Of a stretch of 64,000 nt of DNA, positions 60,203 to 64,000 are shown in pieces. A program made the position numbers and the translations under genes. This stretch comes from Candidatus Saccharimonadota bacterium (GTDB lineage Bacteria; Patescibacteriota; Saccharimonadia; Saccharimonadales; Saccharimonadaceae): contig JAFZSN010000001.1 in assembly GCA_017619315.1 (NCBI GenBank), positions 1 through 64,000 on the forward strand, given 5' to 3'. Under the pieces are notes generated by a model. The model saw only the letters and a program-made list of their open reading frames with translations. It searched no databases and was not told where the DNA came from. Each line of letters opens with the position of its first letter. The stretch's first letter is position 1.

Positions 60203-61408
60203 ATGAGACGATTCAGCTACAAAGCAAAGGAAAAAGATACTGGCAAAGCCGTCAAAGGCGTCATTCAGGCCGAGAATGAACAAACTGCCGGTCACCTTTT
60301 GGTTGAACAGGGCTTTCTCCCCGATTCAATAGTTGAAGAGGGAACTGGATTCCTCGGTGGCAAAGGGCACGTTACGACCAAGGACCGAATTATGTTTACG
60401 CGCCAGCTATCTACTCTTATTGGCGCCGGTCTCCCACTCGCTACCAGCCTTCGTACCGTAGCCAATCAGACTCAGGCCAAAGCCATGAAGTCGATCATTG
60501 AAGATATTCTGACCAACGTAGAATCTGGTAAAACTCTATACGATTCATTCTCCCAATATCCTGACGTGTTTAATGGCGTCTACCTCGCTTTGATCCGCGC
60601 CGGTGAGGCCTCCGGTACTTTGGACCTAGCCTTGAGGCGTTTAGCTGACCAGGAAGAAAAAGACGCCGCCATGATTAGCAAAATCAGGGGTGCGCTTGTC
60701 TACCCAGCCATTATTCTGGTAGTAATCATCGCCGTGCTTGCATTTATGATGGTCATGGTTGTTCCTCAGGTCAAGAATCTCTATGAAGACATGGGTGAAG
60801 AACTCCCAGGGCTAACCCAGGGTCTAGTGGGTCTTTCTGATTTCTTCGGTAACTTTTGGTGGTTAGTTCTCTTAGTCTTGGGTGCTATTGTCGGCGCAAT
60901 TTTTTACGCCGTCAAAAAAACCCCAGGCGGGCGTAGGGCTATGGATGGCTTCAAAATCCACATACCTATCTTTGGTGGGCTCTTCCGCATGCTCTATGTT
61001 TCAAGGTTTCCTCGTACTGCCGAGATGATGCTTGCTACCGGTGTCCCGATGCTGGATTCTGTCAAGATTGCTATCGAGGCTGTCAGTAACACAGTCGTAG
61101 AAGAAGAGTATAGTAAATCAATCGAGGTTATCAAAGGTGGCAAACCGCTCTCAGAATCTCTGGAAGGTCGTAACTATATGCTACCACTCGTCCCTCAAAT
61201 GGCCTCAATCGGTGAGGAATCCGGCAAGATTGATGAAATGCTTGGCAAAGCAGCCCAGGTTTACGAAAATGAACTAGATGAGAAAATCAATAATATTTCT
61301 ACCATGATCGAGCCAATTCTAATGGTCATTATGGCAGGCCTTATCGGTGTCGTAGTTGGCGGTACCCTTCTCCCGATCTACTCATTAGTAAACTCAGTTG
61401 CTAATTAG
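60203..61408 (+). CDS. pilC: Pilus inner-membrane platform protein PilC
   Basis: 401 residues: MRRFSYKAKEKDTGKAVKGV, two T2SSF domains (FTRQLSTLIGAGLPLATSLR and FPRTAEMMLATGVPMLDSVK), and three to four membrane helices, ending in IEPILMVIMAGLIGVVVGGT. It links the cytoplasmic motor to the pilin pool. One base separates it from pilT. Confidence 0.96.
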   Translation: MRRFSYKAKEKDTGKAVKGVIQAENEQTAGHLLVEQGFLPDSIVEEGTGFLGGKGHVTTKDRIMFTRQLSTLIGAGLPLATSLRTVANQTQAKAMKSIIEDILTNVESGKTLYDSFSQYPDVFNGVYLALIRAGEASGTLDLALRRLADQEEKDAAMISKIRGALVYPAIILVVIIAVLAFMMVMVVPQVKNLYEDMGEELPGLTQGLVGLSDFFGNFWWLVLLVLGAIVGAIFYAVKKTPGGRRAMDGFKIHIPIFGGLFRMLYVSRFPRTAEMMLATGVPMLDSVKIAIEAVSNTVVEEEYSKSIEVIKGGKPLSESLEGRNYMLPLVPQMASIGEESGKIDEMLGKAAQVYENELDEKINNISTMIEPILMVIMAGLIGVVVGGTLLPIYSLVNSVAN

Positions 61409-61478
61409 CAAAAATCTTGATTTTTGTAAGAAACTAGGTTATTATAAGCATAAGTATAAAATCTAGAAAGGATTTATT

Positions 61479-62132
61479 ATGGCAAAAGATAATATCAAAA
61501 CTAAACAAGGCTTTACCATCATCGAGGTCGTGCTTGTGCTCGCTATCGCAGGTCTTATCTTCTTGATGGTCTTCGTCGCGCTTCCTGCGCTCCAGCGTTC
61601 TCAGCGTGACTCTGCCCGTCGTAACGATATGTCTCGTGTTGATACTTCTCTTACTCAATACCAGACAAACCACAACAGCAACCCGGCTAGCAACTTGCCT
61701 GGCAATACAGCATCGAGCACCTGGACGGGCGCTAAGGGCACAGTCAACTGTACAGGTAATAATGCCACCGAAGCATGTCTCTTTGTTAGAGACTATATGA
61801 ACTCTGGTTCTGGCGACGTTACAGAGAATGAATTCATCGATCCAGATGGCGAAGCGTATAGCGTTGCAATCTCTAAGAACGTTTCAGCCGGGCTCAACGA
61901 TTTTGCCACTGTTACTGCCGAAGGCTGGGTAAGTCAATTAATTAATGATACAGCAAAGGGTGGCCTCACCATCGCTGACGCCCAAAACGGAAATGCATTT
62001 GACCAACACGCAGTCTATATCATCCCGGGCGCACGCTGCCAGGATGACGTAGCCGTTTCGTCAACTGCACGTCACTTCGCAGTTCTTTATCGTCTTGAAG
62101 GCGCTGGTATTTATTGTATCGATGATCAATAG
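61479..62132 (+). CDS. Type IV major-type pilin
   Basis: 217 residues. The prepilin signal KTKQG|FTIIEVVLVLAIAGLIFL shows the G|F cleavage site and Glu at +5, followed by a hydrophobic helix. The globular part has paired cysteines and ends VLYRLEGAGIYC. AAAGGA precedes the ATG, with a 70-base gap after pilC and a TATAA-like box, so it may have its own promoter and be made in excess. The same start and end recur in the opposed pilin gene at 62227. Confidence 0.93.
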   Translation: MAKDNIKTKQGFTIIEVVLVLAIAGLIFLMVFVALPALQRSQRDSARRNDMSRVDTSLTQYQTNHNSNPASNLPGNTASSTWTGAKGTVNCTGNNATEACLFVRDYMNSGSGDVTENEFIDPDGEAYSVAISKNVSAGLNDFATVTAEGWVSQLINDTAKGGLTIADAQNGNAFDQHAVYIIPGARCQDDVAVSSTARHFAVLYRLEGAGIYCIDDQ

Positions 62133-62157
62133 AATTAGCATTTCATGCATAGCATAA

Positions 62158-62188
62158 ATGAACCGGGATGAAACCCGGTTCATTTTTA
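62158..62188 (+). terminator. Intrinsic terminator
   Basis: ATGAACCGGG and CCCGGTTCAT form a perfect 10-bp stem around ATGAAA and run into TTTTT. It ends the pilus operon. Confidence 0.92.
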
Positions 62189-62226
62189 TCACTATACTGC
62201 GCTATAATTAAATATCTCGGCCAAAA

Positions 62227-62742
62227 TTAAGTATTACTACAGTAAACTCCAGCCCCCTCCAGCCTATATAGTACTGCCACATTGCGAGGATTTGATGTTT
62301 TCACCAACGTATCATTACTGCCACAATAAGCCTGTTTAACTACTAGAAGAGTATTGTCCCCATATGGGAAACTTGAGCTATATACGTCTTGAATCTGCGT
62401 TGCGCTACATGCCTCATCGGTTTTTACGTCGCTACCGCAACTAACAATCTCTTGCGTATATACACCGCCCGAAGGATCGGCGTGTCCTGAAAAATAATCA
62501 TTCATAAAATTCGCCCACTCTTGCTCGCCTTTAGGTAACGCTCCGCGGTTGTTTGTCTGGTATTTCTTAAGTTGCTCCAGGTACGTCATTACGTCCTCTC
62601 TACGCGTAGCATCGCGCTGACTTCGTTGCAAAGACGGCAATGCCACGAAAACCATCAAAAAAATCAGCCCACCAACGGCAATCGTCAAGGCAACCTCTAT
62701 AATCGTAAACCCCCTACTTTCTTTAGTAGCACCCTTTATCAT
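62227..62742 (-). CDS. Second type IV pilin, opposed orientation
   Basis: 171 residues with prepilin signal ESRG|FTIIEVALTIAVGGLIFL (Glu at +5) and the C-terminal block VAVLYRLEGAGVYC shared with the pilin at 61479. The middle differs in length and sequence. AAGGAG precedes the ATG. The two genes are convergent, 95 bases apart. It is probably an alternative major or minor pilin arising from duplication and inversion. Confidence 0.92.
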   Translation of the reverse strand: MIKGATKESRGFTIIEVALTIAVGGLIFLMVFVALPSLQRSQRDATRREDVMTYLEQLKKYQTNNRGALPKGEQEWANFMNDYFSGHADPSGGVYTQEIVSCGSDVKTDEACSATQIQDVYSSSFPYGDNTLLVVKQAYCGSNDTLVKTSNPRNVAVLYRLEGAGVYCSNT

Positions 62743-62810
62743 ATTTTCTCCTTATGCTTATTATAACCAAAACCAGATAAAAAACAAGACGCTTGTGATA
62801 CAATAAAACC

Positions 62811-63614
62811 ATGCAGATCATATTTTTAGTTTTTCTATTTATCCTAGGTGCTTGTTTTGGTTCATTTCTTTGTTGTCAGGCTCGTCGTATGCAGTATCGT
62901 TCCTCCCACAAAAACGCCGCCAAATTAAGCAAGCGTTCCTTTTGCCCACACTGCAAAGCCAAGCTATCCTGGTATGATAACATCCCTATCGTTTCATGGC
63001 TTTTGCTTCGCGGTAAATGTCGCAAATGTCACCACAAAATTGGCTTGGCTGAGATCCTCTCAGAAGTTTTATTTGCTCTCGCATTCTTAGGCCTCGGTAC
63101 CACCGTTGATGTACTTGATACTCCTATCCTTGGTTGGGCTTCCTTCATAGTTCTTATCATCTTTGCACTCATCATCGGCTTTCTCGCGATTTACGATGGC
63201 CTCTACGGAGAACTCCCCACCAAATTCCTTGTCATCGCTATTGTTGTAGCATTCGTTTACCTCATTTTGAAAGAAGTAGCTTTTCTCACATTACACCCTT
63301 TCTGCCCAGAGCTCATTTCGAAACCGCTTCTTTCCGTACTTATTTTTGGCGGCCTTTACCTTATTCTATATCTTATTTCAAAAGGTAAATGGGTCGGCGA
63401 CGGCGATTGGCTTCTTGCTACCGCTCTCGCAATAGTTCTATTTGAGCCATGGCTTACACTCGTCGCGCTCTGTCTCGCTAACGTCCTGGCCTGCCTCGTT
63501 ATGGCGCCATTCATGAGAGGGAAGAAAAGCCACCAAATCTACTTTGGCCCATTCATGGTCATCGCCTTCATAATTACGATCTCGCTTTCTCAATTTTTAC
63601 TAAACATGATATAA
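62811..63614 (+). CDS. pilD: Prepilin peptidase PilD (A24)
   Basis: 267 residues: FGSFLCCQARR, the zinc tetracysteine region FCPHCKAKLSWYDNIPIVSW with CRKCHHKIG, and the two catalytic Asp in IYDGLYGELP and VGDGDWLLA. About eight membrane helices. It cuts prepilins after Gly and may N-methylate the new end. Leaderless: TACAAT, six bases, ATG. Confidence 0.95.
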   Translation: MQIIFLVFLFILGACFGSFLCCQARRMQYRSSHKNAAKLSKRSFCPHCKAKLSWYDNIPIVSWLLLRGKCRKCHHKIGLAEILSEVLFALAFLGLGTTVDVLDTPILGWASFIVLIIFALIIGFLAIYDGLYGELPTKFLVIAIVVAFVYLILKEVAFLTLHPFCPELISKPLLSVLIFGGLYLILYLISKGKWVGDGDWLLATALAIVLFEPWLTLVALCLANVLACLVMAPFMRGKKSHQIYFGPFMVIAFIITISLSQFLLNMI

Positions 63615-63621
63615 TAAGCTT

Positions 63622-64000
63622 ATGATAAAAAAGGGTGATACTCTGATCGAGGTAACGCTAGCTATCGGCATTTTTTCCATGGTTGCCGTTTCCGTTGTCG
63701 CCGTCATGAGTAACGGCACCGCGGGCGCAGAGACCGCCTTAGAAACCACCCTCACCCGTCAAGAAATTGACGCTCAGGCCGAGGCCCTCCGCTTCATCCA
63801 CTCTTCCTACATTTCCGACCAGAACCTAGAAGACGACAGGTATTACAAACTCTGGAAGACCATCACTGACCCCGAGAACGTCATTGATCTTACCACGATG
63901 AATGAAGAAGCAAAGAATGAAATTCTAAACTACTCACCCACAACTTGCGATAGTTTATATACTGCAGGTGAAGACAATACCTTTCCGCCGCTCGCGACTC
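63622..64000 (+). CDS. Type IV pseudopilin, truncated by window end
   Basis: At least 126 residues, open to the end. It begins MIKKG|DTLIEVTLAIGIFSM, a prepilin signal with Asp at +1 and Glu at +5, followed by a hydrophobic helix and an acidic domain. It is probably a minor pseudopilin (PilV/PilW-like, of the tip complex). TATAAT lies six bases before the ATG. Confidence 0.88.
   Translation, partial: MIKKGDTLIEVTLAIGIFSMVAVSVVAVMSNGTAGAETALETTLTRQEIDAQAEALRFIHSSYISDQNLEDDRYYKLWKTITDPENVIDLTTMNEEAKNEILNYSPTTCDSLYTAGEDNTFPPLAT

Noticed and set aside
1..64000. CRISPR array or cas genes
   Set aside because: No regularly spaced direct repeats of 20-40 bases and no Cas-like protein were found.
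1..64000. UGA recoded as glycine, as in SR1/Gracilibacteria
   Set aside because: Several genes end at TGA at the expected family length (for example the 177-residue gene at 1581), and no essential gene contains in-frame TGA.

Overview
This window looks like chromosome from a Candidatus Saccharibacteria (TM7, Patescibacteria/CPR) genome. The evidence is the reduced dnaA-dnaN-recF origin region, a compact type IV pilus operon, many N-in single-pass cell-surface proteins, two FemAB-type transferases, UGA used as an ordinary stop codon (unlike SR1/Gracilibacteria), and a strong tendency to leaderless mRNAs in which a TATAAT box lies exactly 6 bases before the start codon. The assignment is inferred from gene content and style; no rRNA gene is present to confirm it.

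Layout. 1-5.7 kb: cell-surface genes (a lysozyme-like/FN3/SLH protein cut by the window edge, a small membrane protein, a CotH-like kinase), a LexA-type DNA-binding protein and a divergent LytR-CpsA-Psr protein. 5.9-12 kb: the replication origin, with rpmH-rnpA-yidC-khpB to the left and dnaA-dnaN-recF to the right; DnaA-box-like sites lie on both sides of dnaA. 12-21 kb: a large membrane protein of unknown function, an RlmD/TrmA-type methyltransferase, a candidate sRNA, tRNA-Ser(GGA), a MacB-like ABC exporter and murE. 21-28.5 kb: a degenerate Mur-ligase paralogue, a RhuM-Fic protein, a secreted transglutaminase-like protein, tRNA-Ser(CGA), a GH13 enzyme, a PlsC-like acyltransferase, tRNA-Arg(GCG), PAP2 and HIT proteins. 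28.6-37.7 kb: valS, then an accessory patch (pentapeptide-repeat protein, sigma-region-4/alpha-CTD protein, coiled-coil membrane protein, transposase remnant), two FemAB genes and an amidoligase-like ORF. 37.8-45 kb: a P-type ATPase, tsaD, rlmH, a candidate 300-nt RNA, tRNA-Gln and an internally duplicated orphan protein. 45-53.9 kb: ftsK, a three-gene surface set including a large multidomain wall hydrolase, rpsF-ssb-rpsR, efp and a TlyA-like methyltransferase. 53.9-64 kb: the type IV pilus locus pilM-N-O-x-B-T-C-pilin, an opposed second pilin, pilD and a pseudopilin that runs off the end.

Two themes connect the genes. First, cell-envelope work dominates: MurE, LCP, FemAB, wall hydrolases, pili and many anchored extracellular domains, as expected for a small epibiont that must attach to and exchange material with a host. 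Second, genes fall into two expression styles. Core genes have leaderless or very short 5' ends. A scattered set of accessory genes (31.4-34.3, 37.1-37.7, 44.1-45.0 kb) has long structured leaders and strong GGGAGG/AGGGGGTGA Shine-Dalgarno sites, suggesting separate acquisition.

The most unusual signal is a family of at least seven structured palindromic elements with different stem sequences but a recurring core (a GAGGA/CGAG-type internal loop around a hairpin). Three follow tRNA genes, and each ends in a 14-19 bp copy of the tRNA 3' end placed 181-187 bp away. One duplicates the last codons of ftsK. One lies between convergent genes and fits a kink-turn. Two are inserted in frame inside valS and the tlyA-like gene.
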